Of a DNA stretch of 64,000 nt, positions 9,333 through 18,062 are shown piece by piece. Below the pieces are notes generated by a model. It worked only from the letters and a program-made list of their open reading frames with translations. It searched no databases and was not told where the DNA came from. The DNA comes from an uncultured Bacteroidota bacterium (GTDB taxonomy: Bacteria; Bacteroidota; Bacteroidia; Chitinophagales; Chitinophagaceae): positions 56,551 through 120,550 of the forward strand of contig CAIPJS010000052.1 of the NCBI GenBank assembly GCA_903865435.1, written 5' to 3'. Made by a program: the position numbers and the translations under genes. The stretch's first letter is position 1. Each line of letters begins with the position of its first letter.

Positions 9333-10748
9333 TTATAAAATTGATTCATATACTTGTTTGTATTCTTTTACTACCGATTCCCAACTATGATCAATTTGCA
9401 TAGCCAACTGAATCATTTTATTCATTTGTTTCTTATCCTTATAAACCACAATGGCACGCTCCACGGAATAAACAATGTCTTCTTCAGATGCGTTCAAAAA
9501 TTTAATTCCAAATCCATCTGTATCGCCCATGTCCACAACAGTATCATGCAAACCACCCGTATCTCTTACCATAGGAATGGTGCCATAGCGCAATGCATAC
9601 AATTGATTTAATCCACAAGGTTCAATTCTACTTGGCATTAATAAAAAATCAGCACTCGCATAAGCTTCATGCCCTATTTTTTCTTCATACCCTATGAATG
9701 TATTGTAGTTTCCTGGGTACAATTGCACTAAATAATTCAAAGCCGATTCGATAGCCGTATCGCCTGCACCAATGATAAAAAAATTAGCCCCACAATTGGT
9801 TTTGTCTAAAGCATGCTGTAGGGCACTTGGCAAAATGTCTGCGGCTTTTTCTCCAACCAATCTACCTATAAAAACAATCAAAGGTTTATTAAAATCTAAA
9901 TTGTATTTTACACACAATGCTTTTTTATTTTTTTGCTTTTCTATAGCCACATTAGACGAATCATAATGACATTCAATCATTGGATCAGTTGCAGGATTCC
10001 AAATATCAACATCAATGCCATTTAATATCCCCACCGATTTTGCTTGTTCTGCTTCAAATAATTTTTCCAAACCATTGGATTGGTATTTAAGTTGTTGCAA
10101 ATAGGAATGACTCACTGTAGTTATTTTATCGGCACATTTAACAGCAGCTGCTAAAGGATTAATATTATTATTCCAATCTAATAACCCTCTTTTCAATTCG
10201 TCCCATTTAGGAATTAATATAGATTTATCCCATCCCATGATGCCCTGGTATTGTGCATTGTGAATGCTTACAACAGTTTTGACAGCTTGTAGTTTTTTAA
10301 AATCAGAACAATGTTTCATCATAAATGGAATCAAACCAGCTTGATGATCATGACAATGAACCACATTGGGTAATTTCTTCCATTGAGCCAACCAAGTAAT
10401 AACGGCTACTTGAAATCCAATAAAACGATCTGGATCATCTGGATAACCATAAATTTTAGGACGGTCTAATAATCCATGTATGTCTACTAAAAATAAATCG
10501 TACCCTAATTTCCCTGTACTTTCTTTAATAATAGTAAAATCAAAATACCAATTACCTAAATGAGCATTGCCTTTGAAATGTACATCCCAATCATTTTGTT
10601 CTAAAAATAGCGTACGATACATCGGCATTACCACCATGGCTTCCTCCCCAATATTTTTTTGATATTTGGGAAGTGCTCCAACGACATCCCCTAATCCACC
10701 CGCCTTTGCCATAGGATAGCATTCTGCACTTACATGAACAATTACCAT
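9333..10748 (-). CDS. glgA: Glycogen synthase GlgA (GT5)
   Basis: GlgA extends alpha-1,4-glucan chains from ADP-glucose. The 471-residue protein has the full two-lobed GT5 fold: N-terminal KAGGLGDVVGALP motif at residues 15-27, HCHDHQAGL in the first lobe, then the second lobe with FIGRLVGEKAADI and SRIEPCGLNQLYALRYGTIP near the C-terminus, which bind the sugar nucleotide. It is the first gene of the glycogen operon, divergent from a sugar permease. Compare the half-length GT5 homologue at 42.7-43.5 kb, which lacks the second lobe. Confidence 0.96.
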   Translation of the reverse strand: MVIVHVSAECYPMAKAGGLGDVVGALPKYQKNIGEEAMVVMPMYRTLFLEQNDWDVHFKGNAHLGNWYFDFTIIKESTGKLGYDLFLVDIHGLLDRPKIYGYPDDPDRFIGFQVAVITWLAQWKKLPNVVHCHDHQAGLIPFMMKHCSDFKKLQAVKTVVSIHNAQYQGIMGWDKSILIPKWDELKRGLLDWNNNINPLAAAVKCADKITTVSHSYLQQLKYQSNGLEKLFEAEQAKSVGILNGIDVDIWNPATDPMIECHYDSSNVAIEKQKNKKALCVKYNLDFNKPLIVFIGRLVGEKAADILPSALQHALDKTNCGANFFIIGAGDTAIESALNYLVQLYPGNYNTFIGYEEKIGHEAYASADFLLMPSRIEPCGLNQLYALRYGTIPMVRDTGGLHDTVVDMGDTDGFGIKFLNASEEDIVYSVERAIVVYKDKKQMNKMIQLAMQIDHSWESVVKEYKQVYESIL

Positions 10749-10814
10749 GAATACAATTATTTTGATTCAATTTACTTCATTGTCCTTAAAACTCCTTGTT
10801 TTTGAGTAGATTAT

Positions 10815-10828
10815 TACAATTAATTGTA
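10815..10828. promoter_or_regulatory. 14-bp perfect palindrome in divergent glgA/permease promoter region
   Basis: TACAATTAATTGTA is a perfect palindrome placed 67 bases upstream of glgA and 92 bases upstream of the FHS permease start, in the 171-base region between the two divergent genes. Its position fits an operator for a dimeric regulator controlling both directions, but this is inference; AT-rich palindromes also occur by chance. Confidence 0.3.
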
Positions 10829-10919
10829 CATAGAATTTTAGCCTTTTTATACATTGAATTGTAATTTTAAGTATTTTACGGGATCGATACAACCATTAAC
10901 GATTAAACTAACGAATCTT

Positions 10920-12608
10920 ATGAGCCAAACCAAACAACCCACCAATACGGGTGCATTATCTACTCTTGTAGTCGTATTCTTTTTCTGGGGATTTATTGCC
11001 TCAAGCAATAGTGTTTTTATCCCTTTTTGTAAGCATAAATTTCACCTTGACCAATTTCAAAGTCAATTAGTAGATTTTGCTTTTTATTTAGCCTATTATA
11101 TTGGCGCCCTTGGCCTATTTGCATTTGGCGCATTTGGAGGCAAAGACCTTGTTGGTAAATGGGGATACAAAAAAAGTATTGTTTATGGGTTATTATTTTC
11201 AGCAATTGGTGCTGCTGCCATGATTATTGCAGTAAATGCAAACACATTCACCGGCATGTTGGTAGGTTTATTTATAGTTGCTTTAGGATTCTCTTTACAA
11301 CAAACAGCTGCTCAGCCCTTCGCCATTGCCTTAGGCGATCCGTCTACAGGGGCAAGTCGTGTAAACTTAGCGGGTGGTATTAATTCTTTTGGAACTTCTA
11401 TCGGCCCTATTGTAGTTGCCTTTGCTTTATTTGGAAGTGCTGCAGCCATCACCGATGATCAAATTGCCGCATTAAGTTTAAGTAAAGTGGTTGTTTTATA
11501 TACTGCAGTAGGTATTTTATTTTTAGCTGCGGCTGCCATGTTTCATTTTTCTAAGAAAGTACCTCCAGGTATAAATGAAGAAAAAATTGAACCCGCCAAT
11601 AAAGCTTTATATTTATTGTTAATCATGACAGGAGTTTTAATCATCATGTTTGTTCCCATTTTTAATAGTTATAAAATTGATCCAAGCACATTAAGTGATG
11701 TTGCTAAACACGAATTAGAAACCATGCGTTTGAAATGGTTATTTGGTGCCTTAGCAACGGTTGTGATTGGTTTATTGTATGCTAATTTTAAAGCACAAAA
11801 AAACGAAAACGGTTGGGGTGCAATGAAATATCCTCAATTGGTTTTGGGTATGTTGGCTTTATTTGTATACGTAGGTGCCGAAGTAGCTATTGGATCTAAC
11901 TTAGGAGAATTGTTAAAGCAAGCCGATTTTGGAAGCATCCCTTCTTCAAAAATTGCTCCCTATATTTCAATGTATTGGGGAAGTATGATGATTGGACGTT
12001 GGACAGGTGCTATTTCTGCTTTTGAATTTAAAAGCAAAACAAATAAAATATTAACGGTGATTGTGCCCTTGGTTGCATTTGGAATTGTCATTGGTGTAAA
12101 CAGTATTGCACAATATGATATGAGTCCATTGTATATGTACATCGTTTGTATTTTTATACAAATAGTAGCCTTCTTTATTAGCCAAGACAAACCAGCCAAG
12201 ACTTTATTAATTTTTAGTTTAATTGGTTTAGTTTCCATGCTCATTGGTGTATTCACAAAAGGTGACATTGCTATTTATGCTTTCTTAACAGGAGGTATTG
12301 CTTGCTCTATCATGTGGCCTTGTATATTTGCTTTATCTATTGCAGGAATTGGCAAATACACCACACAAGGTGCCGCATTTTTAATTATGATGATTCTTGG
12401 TGGTGGTATCATTCCTCCTATTCAAGGTAAATTATCTGATTTCTTACAATCTGCGCATTTAGATTTACCAGGTTATGGCATTCATAATTCTTTCTGGGTA
12501 CCCGTTTTCTGCTTTACTTATATATTGATATTTGCTATTGCAGTAAAAGGTATTTTAAAGAAGCAAGGAATTAATTATGAAGAGACAGAAGTGGCAGCAG
12601 GTCATTAA
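10920..12608 (+). CDS. FHS-family MFS sugar permease (FucP/GluP-like)
   Basis: This is an inner-membrane proton-coupled sugar importer of the fucose-galactose-glucose (FHS) family. From the ATG at 10920 (MSQTKQPTN) it has 562 residues. Helix 1 carries FFFWGFIASSNSVFIPFCK, followed by the AYYIGALGLFAFGAFGGKDLVGKWGYKKSI loop region in separated motifs typical of FucP/GluP, and AAQPFAIALGDPSTGASRVNLAGGINSFG across helices 4-5. It is longer than the usual 420-440 residues because of extra hydrophobic segments in the middle. The ROK kinase follows after 26 bases, so substrate is probably glucose or a similar hexose that is then phosphorylated (inference). Confidence 0.8.
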   Translation: MSQTKQPTNTGALSTLVVVFFFWGFIASSNSVFIPFCKHKFHLDQFQSQLVDFAFYLAYYIGALGLFAFGAFGGKDLVGKWGYKKSIVYGLLFSAIGAAAMIIAVNANTFTGMLVGLFIVALGFSLQQTAAQPFAIALGDPSTGASRVNLAGGINSFGTSIGPIVVAFALFGSAAAITDDQIAALSLSKVVVLYTAVGILFLAAAAMFHFSKKVPPGINEEKIEPANKALYLLLIMTGVLIIMFVPIFNSYKIDPSTLSDVAKHELETMRLKWLFGALATVVIGLLYANFKAQKNENGWGAMKYPQLVLGMLALFVYVGAEVAIGSNLGELLKQADFGSIPSSKIAPYISMYWGSMMIGRWTGAISAFEFKSKTNKILTVIVPLVAFGIVIGVNSIAQYDMSPLYMYIVCIFIQIVAFFISQDKPAKTLLIFSLIGLVSMLIGVFTKGDIAIYAFLTGGIACSIMWPCIFALSIAGIGKYTTQGAAFLIMMILGGGIIPPIQGKLSDFLQSAHLDLPGYGIHNSFWVPVFCFTYILIFAIAVKGILKKQGINYEETEVAAGH

Positions 12609-12634
12609 TTAAATTTAAAAAAATATAAAATAAA

Positions 12635-13585
12635 ATGGATTCTTTTGTAGCGGGTGTTGATATTGGTGGCACAGGCACCAAGTTTGGTATAGTTGATAAT
12701 TTAGGTAATGTTTTATCTTCAGACACCATGTCTACTAGAGGGCATGCAGATATACATGCTTATATAGATGAGCTACATGATAAATTAATGCTGCTCATAG
12801 ATAAAGCAGGTGGCGTGGGTCGGATCAAAGGGATTGGTGTAGGCGCACCGAATGGAAATGTATACACAGGTACCATCGAATACGCACCTAACCTACCTTG
12901 GAAAGGCATTATTCCTTTAGCTAAATTAATTCAAGATAAATTTAAGTTGCCTGTAAAATTAACCAATGATGCCAATGCAGCAGCGGTTGGTGAAATGACC
13001 TATGGTGCAGCAAAAGGAATGAAAGATTTTATTTTAATTGCATTAGGCACAGGTGTTGGAAGTGGTATTGTGGCCAATGGAGAATTAATTTATGGACACG
13101 ATGGTATGGCTGGTGAATTAGGCCATACTATTATTATACCTGATGGACGTATACATCCTGGCACTGGCAAAAAAGGTTCTTTAGAAAGTTATGCCTCTGC
13201 TACAGGTGTTGCAAAATCGGCAGTAGAAATTTTAAACAACACAAACAGACCTAGTTCATTAAGAACCATTCCTATTGAAAATATAGATTCTAAAGCGGTT
13301 TTTGAAGCAGCTACTGCAGGAGATGAAGTTGCAAAAGAAGTATTTGAATTCACTGGTAGGATATTAGGAATTTCTTTAGCCAACTTTGTCATGTTCTCTA
13401 GTCCCGAAGCCATTATCTTATTTGGAGGCTTAACCAAGGCAGGTGATTTAATTTTAAAACCTACGCGTGAGCATATGGAAGCGAACTTAATTGAAGTGTT
13501 CCAAAATAAAATTAAAATATTAGTAAGTCATTTGAAAGAATCTGACGCAGCCATTTTGGGTGCAAGTGCACTTATGTGGGAGTAA
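12635..13585 (+). CDS. ROK-family sugar kinase (probable glucokinase)
   Basis: ROK kinases phosphorylate hexoses with ATP in the cytoplasm. The 316-residue protein has the phosphate-binding DIGGTGTKFGIV at residues 9-20, catalytic NDANAAAVGE with Asp112, ALGTGVGSGIV, and GELGHT with Glu161 and His164. The zinc-binding CxCGxxGC of most ROK proteins is missing: the three cysteines correspond to Pro175, Thr177 and Ser182 in HPGTGKKGSLE. Neighbouring the FHS permease, it most likely acts as glucokinase, feeding glucose-6-phosphate to the glycogen genes nearby. Substrate is inferred, not shown. Confidence 0.85.
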   Translation: MDSFVAGVDIGGTGTKFGIVDNLGNVLSSDTMSTRGHADIHAYIDELHDKLMLLIDKAGGVGRIKGIGVGAPNGNVYTGTIEYAPNLPWKGIIPLAKLIQDKFKLPVKLTNDANAAAVGEMTYGAAKGMKDFILIALGTGVGSGIVANGELIYGHDGMAGELGHTIIIPDGRIHPGTGKKGSLESYASATGVAKSAVEILNNTNRPSSLRTIPIENIDSKAVFEAATAGDEVAKEVFEFTGRILGISLANFVMFSSPEAIILFGGLTKAGDLILKPTREHMEANLIEVFQNKIKILVSHLKESDAAILGASALMWE

Positions 13586-13634
13586 AAATACAAAGTATTT
13601 TTACTCCCACAGCTTCAATAAATTGAAGCTGTGG
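13576..13634 (+). other. Two overlapping perfect hairpins at the end of the ROK kinase gene
   Basis: Hairpin 1 pairs 13576-13591 (GTGGGAGTAAAAATAC) with 13595-13610 through a 3-base loop, 16 perfect base pairs, and includes the kinase stop codon. Hairpin 2 pairs 13607-13619 (CCACAGCTTCAAT) with 13622-13634 through a 2-base loop, 13 perfect pairs. They share bases 13607-13610, so they cannot both form completely. A regular terminator follows at 13654-13700. Confidence 0.75.
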
Positions 13635-13653
13635 ATTAACTCAGCTTAATATA

Positions 13654-13700
13654 ATCATAATAAAAAAGGCCACAGAAATTGTGGCCTTTTTTATTATGAT
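13654..13700. terminator. Bidirectional intrinsic terminator between ROK kinase and lipA
   Basis: A 20-base perfect inverted repeat (13654-13673 with 13681-13700) with a 7-base loop and a core GGCCAC/GTGGCC flanked by A-rich and T-rich arms. It lies between convergent genes and can end transcription both ways. Confidence 0.88.
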
Positions 13701-13709
13701 GTTGCTGTA

Positions 13710-14636
13710 CTATTTCATTAAAGCTAATTCTTCTAACCACTTATTTCTACCCCAGCCTGCTATGACATGCTTTTCTGAATGATAAGAAGAACGAACCAAG
13801 GGTCCGCTTTCAACATAATCAAATCCAAGCTCATAGCCTATTTGTCTTAGTTCAGCAAATTCATCAGGATGCACAAATCTTTGAACCGCTAAATGTTTTT
13901 TAGTAGGTTGTAAATATTGCCCAAGCGTTAATACATCGCAACCAACCCCTACCAATTCTTTCATGGTTTGAATAACCTCCTGCTTCTCTTCTCCAATACC
14001 CAACATGATGCCGGTCTTGGTGCGCATGCCCCCTTTTTTCAATGTTTCCAATACGCCTAAACTTCTTCTATATTTTGCTTGCACTCTTACTTTCTGTGTA
14101 ATTCTTTCTACTGTTTCCATATTGTGGCTTATCACTTCAGGCGCTGCTTCTATAATTCGATTAATTTGTTCTTGAATACCTCTAAAATCGGGTATTAAAG
14201 TTTCCAATGTTGTAGTAGGTGTAAGTGCTTTGATAGCTTTAATGGTATTGAACCAAATAATAGAACCACCATCTGCTAATTCATCTCTGTCTACACTTGT
14301 AAGCACCGCATGTTTTACTTTCATTAATAAAATTGCTTCCGCTACGCGTTGAGGCTCGTCCCATTCCACTGCTTTAGGACGTCCTGTAGCTACTGCACAA
14401 AACTGACAACTTCTGGTACAAATATTACCTAGTATCATAAATGTAGCCGTGCCTTCGCCCCAGCATTCTCCCATATTGGGGCAATTACCACTTTCACAAA
14501 TGGTATGTAATTTATGCGTGTCTACCAATGAACGCACATACTTATAACTTTCGCCAATAGGCAGTTTTACTCTTAACCAATCTGGTTTTTTTATTCTAGT
14601 ATCTTTCTCGGGTGTTACAATGGGTAAATCTTGCAT
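13710..14636 (-). CDS. lipA: Lipoyl synthase LipA
   Basis: LipA is a radical-SAM enzyme that inserts two sulfurs into octanoyl groups on lipoyl domains of 2-oxoacid dehydrogenases and GcvH. From ATG 14636 (MQDLPIV) it has 308 residues. The auxiliary cluster motif [12 protein letters not shown] (Cys47, Cys52, Cys58) and the radical-[11 protein letters not shown] (Cys73, Cys77, Cys80) are both intact, as is the C-terminal RSSYHSE that supplies the serine ligand. The pyruvate dehydrogenase beta gene at 28 kb is a likely consumer of its product. A longer upstream start is unlikely because those residues do not match the family. Confidence 0.96.
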   Translation of the reverse strand: MQDLPIVTPEKDTRIKKPDWLRVKLPIGESYKYVRSLVDTHKLHTICESGNCPNMGECWGEGTATFMILGNICTRSCQFCAVATGRPKAVEWDEPQRVAEAILLMKVKHAVLTSVDRDELADGGSIIWFNTIKAIKALTPTTTLETLIPDFRGIQEQINRIIEAAPEVISHNMETVERITQKVRVQAKYRRSLGVLETLKKGGMRTKTGIMLGIGEEKQEVIQTMKELVGVGCDVLTLGQYLQPTKKHLAVQRFVHPDEFAELRQIGYELGFDYVESGPLVRSSYHSEKHVIAGWGRNKWLEELALMK

Positions 14637-14740
14637 ATAGCTTCTCAATAATCTGGCACAAAAATACATGACTTGCAGTATATAATGGCCTTTTAAGGTC
14701 AAAATTATATCTTATCTTCATACAAAGAAATACCCCCTTT

Positions 14741-16003
14741 ATGGAGAAATACGGAAAAATTTTATTGATTGTAATGCCCATTTTTTTTATGATGATTCTT
14801 ATTGAAAAATGGTATGGTTGGTATATCAAAAAAGAACGAACCCATTCCATGGATACAGTCAGTAGTTTAAGTTCTGCTATTACCATGGTCATTAAAAATG
14901 TCTTGGGTTTAAGTTTCACCATATTAAGCTATAAATGGATAGAAGAAAGAGTAGCCCTTACTCATATTACTATCAATGGGCTTACTTATGTAATTGCCTT
15001 TGTTTGCTTAGACTTTTCACATTATTGGATTCACAGAATTGACCATAAAATAAATTTTTTCTGGAACAGTCATATTGTACACCATAGCAGTGAAGAATTT
15101 GATTTAGCCTGTGCGGTTAGACAACCTATTTCTTCTTTCGTAAAAATATTTTCTTTATTCTTACTTCCTGCTGCTTTATTAGGCATATCGCCTCTTGTGA
15201 TTGCTACGGTTACGCCTATTCAATTTTTTGCTCAATTCTGGTACCATACGCGTTATATTAATAGAATGGGATTCCTAGAACATATATTGGTAACGCCTTC
15301 ACACCATAGAGTGCACCATGCTTTTAACAAAGAGTACATGGATAAAAATATGGCGCAAATATTTATTATTTGGGATAAACTATTTGGCACATTTCAAGAA
15401 GAACTACCCCATGTAGTACCTGTATATGGCATAACACGCCCTATGCGTACTTGGAATCCAATAAAAATTAATTTTGTGCATATGTGGTTGCTTATAAAAG
15501 ATGCATGGAGAACCAATGATATCAAGGCTAAATTTCAAGTTTGGTTTAAGCCCACTGGTTGGAGGCCAGCCGATGTAGAAGCGAAAAGTCCGGTATTTAA
15601 AATTGAGGACGTATATCATTTTGATAAATACCATACCAAAAGGTCAAAGCCTTTTTACGCATGGGTATGGTTACAAATTGTACTTATATTTATTATAGTA
15701 GCTTACTTCTTAGGCAATATTGCTAGCATTGGAATACCCAACATATTTATATACGGAGCATTTGTCTATGTTTATATTTATGCATTAACCGATTTTATGG
15801 ATGGCAATGCCTCTTCTCTTTTTTGGGAGATAGCAAAATCAATTTTTGGAATTTGCCTTATTATTGTTTTAGGAGATTGGTTTGGTGCAGATAAATACTA
15901 TCCCCTACTAAGCAAGTTAATGATTGCCTATTTTATATGCACAGTAGCAATTACCTACATGCTTCAAAAAAAAGAAATGAGCCCAGAAAAGGCAATGGCT
16001 TAA
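14741..16003 (+). CDS. Fatty acid hydroxylase / sterol desaturase family membrane protein
   Basis: This 420-residue integral membrane protein belongs to the di-iron FA_hydroxylase superfamily. Histidine boxes are visible: HYWIH with His94 and His98 and then His102, HIVHH with His111, His114 and His115, and SHHRVHH with His188-189 and His192-193. The full set resembles the alkylglycerol monooxygenase-like bacterial branch more than sterol desaturases, and it has extra C-terminal membrane helices (about residues 310-410). The substrate cannot be read from sequence; lipids or ether lipids are candidates. It is divergent from lipA. Confidence 0.78.
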   Translation: MEKYGKILLIVMPIFFMMILIEKWYGWYIKKERTHSMDTVSSLSSAITMVIKNVLGLSFTILSYKWIEERVALTHITINGLTYVIAFVCLDFSHYWIHRIDHKINFFWNSHIVHHSSEEFDLACAVRQPISSFVKIFSLFLLPAALLGISPLVIATVTPIQFFAQFWYHTRYINRMGFLEHILVTPSHHRVHHAFNKEYMDKNMAQIFIIWDKLFGTFQEELPHVVPVYGITRPMRTWNPIKINFVHMWLLIKDAWRTNDIKAKFQVWFKPTGWRPADVEAKSPVFKIEDVYHFDKYHTKRSKPFYAWVWLQIVLIFIIVAYFLGNIASIGIPNIFIYGAFVYVYIYALTDFMDGNASSLFWEIAKSIFGICLIIVLGDWFGADKYYPLLSKLMIAYFICTVAITYMLQKKEMSPEKAMA

Positions 16004-16074
16004 AAATACAAAATGAGCAGAAAGAATTAATAAGAAAGATTTAATTACAATAATATAAAAACATACCATATATC

Positions 16075-16482
16075 ATGACTTCAATTGTAACCTACGATGC
16101 CAATTTAAGAACTACTTGTGTGCATTTGCAAAGCGGCTCCGATATTCAAACAGATGCGCCTACCGACAATAAAGGCAAGGGAGAAAGGTTTTCTCCCACC
16201 GATTTAATTGCGACAGGATTAGGAGCTTGTATGATAACCACCATGGGCATTAAAGCAGAAAGCATGCAAATTGCATTGGATGGTGCAAAAGTAGAAGTGA
16301 CTAAAATAATGGTTTCTGATCCAAGAAGAATTGGAAAAATTATTGCGCATGTAACCATGCCTGCTGGATTAAATGTAGATGAAAAAACAAAAGAAATATT
16401 AGAAAGAGTGGCTAGAACCTGCCCAGTAGAGAGAAGTTTGCACCCAGATCTTGAATTAGATATTGCATTTGATTGGCAATAA
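16075..16482 (+). CDS. OsmC family protein
   Basis: OsmC/Ohr-type proteins are cytoplasmic dimeric thiol peroxidases. The 135-residue protein has the two conserved cysteines: one in TGLGACMITTMG (Cys52 region) and one in ARTCPVERSLHPD near residue 115. The CPVxxSL motif places it in the YhfA/OsmC-like branch rather than Ohr. Length is normal. It follows the hydroxylase gene by 71 bases and runs toward convergent maf; no operon partner is evident. Confidence 0.85.
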   Translation: MTSIVTYDANLRTTCVHLQSGSDIQTDAPTDNKGKGERFSPTDLIATGLGACMITTMGIKAESMQIALDGAKVEVTKIMVSDPRRIGKIIAHVTMPAGLNVDEKTKEILERVARTCPVERSLHPDLELDIAFDWQ

Positions 16483-16519
16483 AACTTAATTTATTGTATT
16501 TAAAAAATGTATAAAGCAA

Positions 16520-17107
16520 TTAAAGAATATTTAATTGCTTTAATTTTTGAATCAACTTACTTACAGGCAATCCTATCACATTGTAAAAATCCCCATGAAT
16601 GCTTTTAATGCCTACTACCCCAATCCATTCTTGTATGGCATAAGCGCCTGCTTTATCATATGGCTTGTATTGGTCTACATAAAATTCAATCTGCGCTTGA
16701 GTCAAGTCATGAAATTCAACTTGTGTGGTTTCACTAAACGCAACTTCTTGATCTTGAAATAAAATAACAACGCCTGTAATGACTTGATGTGCTTTGCCTG
16801 ATAATTTACTTAAAGAATTGATTGCATCCCTTTTGTCAATAGGTTTTCCAATAATGGCATCGGCCAAAACTACTACTGTGTCTGCTGCTATGATGCAGGT
16901 ATCCTTTGTATCCATTTGCTCAACAATCATTTTTTGTTTGACTGCCTCTGCTTTATTCTTGGCTATAAAAACAGGCACTTGCTCAATGGATAAGTTTGCT
17001 GGATAAGATTCATCGATGTCTGAAACAATAATCTCAAATGGCAATTCAGCCCATTCCAATAAGGTCTTGCGACGGGGCGACTGGGAGGCTAAAATAAATT
17101 TGCTCAT
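16520..17107 (-). CDS. maf: Maf-family nucleotide pyrophosphatase
   Basis: Maf proteins hydrolyse nucleoside triphosphates such as dTTP/UTP or modified bases. The 195-residue protein has the N-terminal ASQSPRRKTLLEWA motif, ESYPANL, the AADTVVVLADAIIGKP segment with the catalytic Asp, SGKAHQVITGV, and the late YDKAGAYAIQEW motif of the YhdE (dTTP/UTP) branch. It is the last gene of a tight minus-strand run, 6 bases after the UbiA-like gene. Confidence 0.93.
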   Translation of the reverse strand: MSKFILASQSPRRKTLLEWAELPFEIIVSDIDESYPANLSIEQVPVFIAKNKAEAVKQKMIVEQMDTKDTCIIAADTVVVLADAIIGKPIDKRDAINSLSKLSGKAHQVITGVVILFQDQEVAFSETTQVEFHDLTQAQIEFYVDQYKPYDKAGAYAIQEWIGVVGIKSIHGDFYNVIGLPVSKLIQKLKQLNIL

Positions 17108-17113
17108 AAAAAA

Positions 17114-18049
17114 CTAAAATAAAAAATAGAAAAATGCTATAGATACAATACCAAACAACATGGCTACTTTAATCCAATTACTTAAATTATTAAAATGTTT
17201 GCTTGAATAGGATTTTGATAACCTAGACAAAACGATGACCAAAGGGGTAATGATCAACACAAAACAATACAAGGAAGTATACCACCAACCAAAAGGGATC
17301 ACTGCCAATTGAATGATTAACAAAACAGCAATCACCACCACCAACCAAACCGATAAATAAACTTTAGTAGATTTGAGTCCCCATTTAATAGGCAAGGTAT
17401 TACAACCAAACTTCGCATCTCCTTCCATGTCTTCTAGATCTTTTAATGCTTCACGTACCAAGGTTAATATAAATGCAAAAGCACTGTACAATAAAGTAAG
17501 TTTTGCAAATTTAAAATTAGCGGGGTTGGTAATATTGGGATGTATTAATTCTTGAATGGTGAATTTAGAAAAATAAACCACCGAAATAGACCAAGCCGTT
17601 AATACAGAAATAAGCACATTGCCTATTAAAAAATTCTTTTTGAATGTGGTACTGTAAAACCACAATAGCAAAATAGCCAATAAATTAGATAAATGAATGT
17701 GCCAATATGTTTTGAATGGGAAAACCGTTGATGAAATATAAATAGCAAATACACTTAAAATTAAATGCCAAAATATAACCCATCTTCTACTGATATAAGA
17801 CCCAACCACCACTTTTTCAGGCTTATTTACTTGATCAATGTTCACATCAAAATAATCATTAATTATATAGCCTGCTGCTGCAATAAATGTATTGCTCACT
17901 AACATTAAATAAAAACGAAAATCAACTTCGGCTCCAGCTAAAGGATATAATTTTTTATAAATACAAAAATGAAACAAACATTCGGCCAATATTATAAATA
18001 CAAGATTGGGCCAACGTATCAATCTTAAAAAATGAATCAATAATTTCAA
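17114..18049 (-). CDS. UbiA-family prenyltransferase, possibly GGGP/DGGGP-synthase-like
   Basis: UbiA enzymes are inner-membrane prenyltransferases. The 311-residue protein has about eight membrane helices and both Asp-rich motifs: NDYFDVNIDQVNKPEK at residues 64-79 and a DLEDMEGDAKFG segment near residue 210. The NxPxK-type first loop and position between a KdsC-like phosphatase and maf match Bacteroidota proteins usually labelled geranylgeranylglycerol-phosphate geranylgeranyltransferase. Whether it makes an ether-lipid precursor or a quinone is not decidable here. It starts 13 bases after the phosphatase gene. Confidence 0.78.
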   Translation of the reverse strand: MKLLIHFLRLIRWPNLVFIILAECLFHFCIYKKLYPLAGAEVDFRFYLMLVSNTFIAAAGYIINDYFDVNIDQVNKPEKVVVGSYISRRWVIFWHLILSVFAIYISSTVFPFKTYWHIHLSNLLAILLLWFYSTTFKKNFLIGNVLISVLTAWSISVVYFSKFTIQELIHPNITNPANFKFAKLTLLYSAFAFILTLVREALKDLEDMEGDAKFGCNTLPIKWGLKSTKVYLSVWLVVVIAVLLIIQLAVIPFGWWYTSLYCFVLIITPLVIVLSRLSKSYSSKHFNNLSNWIKVAMLFGIVSIAFFYFLF

Positions 18050-18062
18050 AATAAATAAGGAT

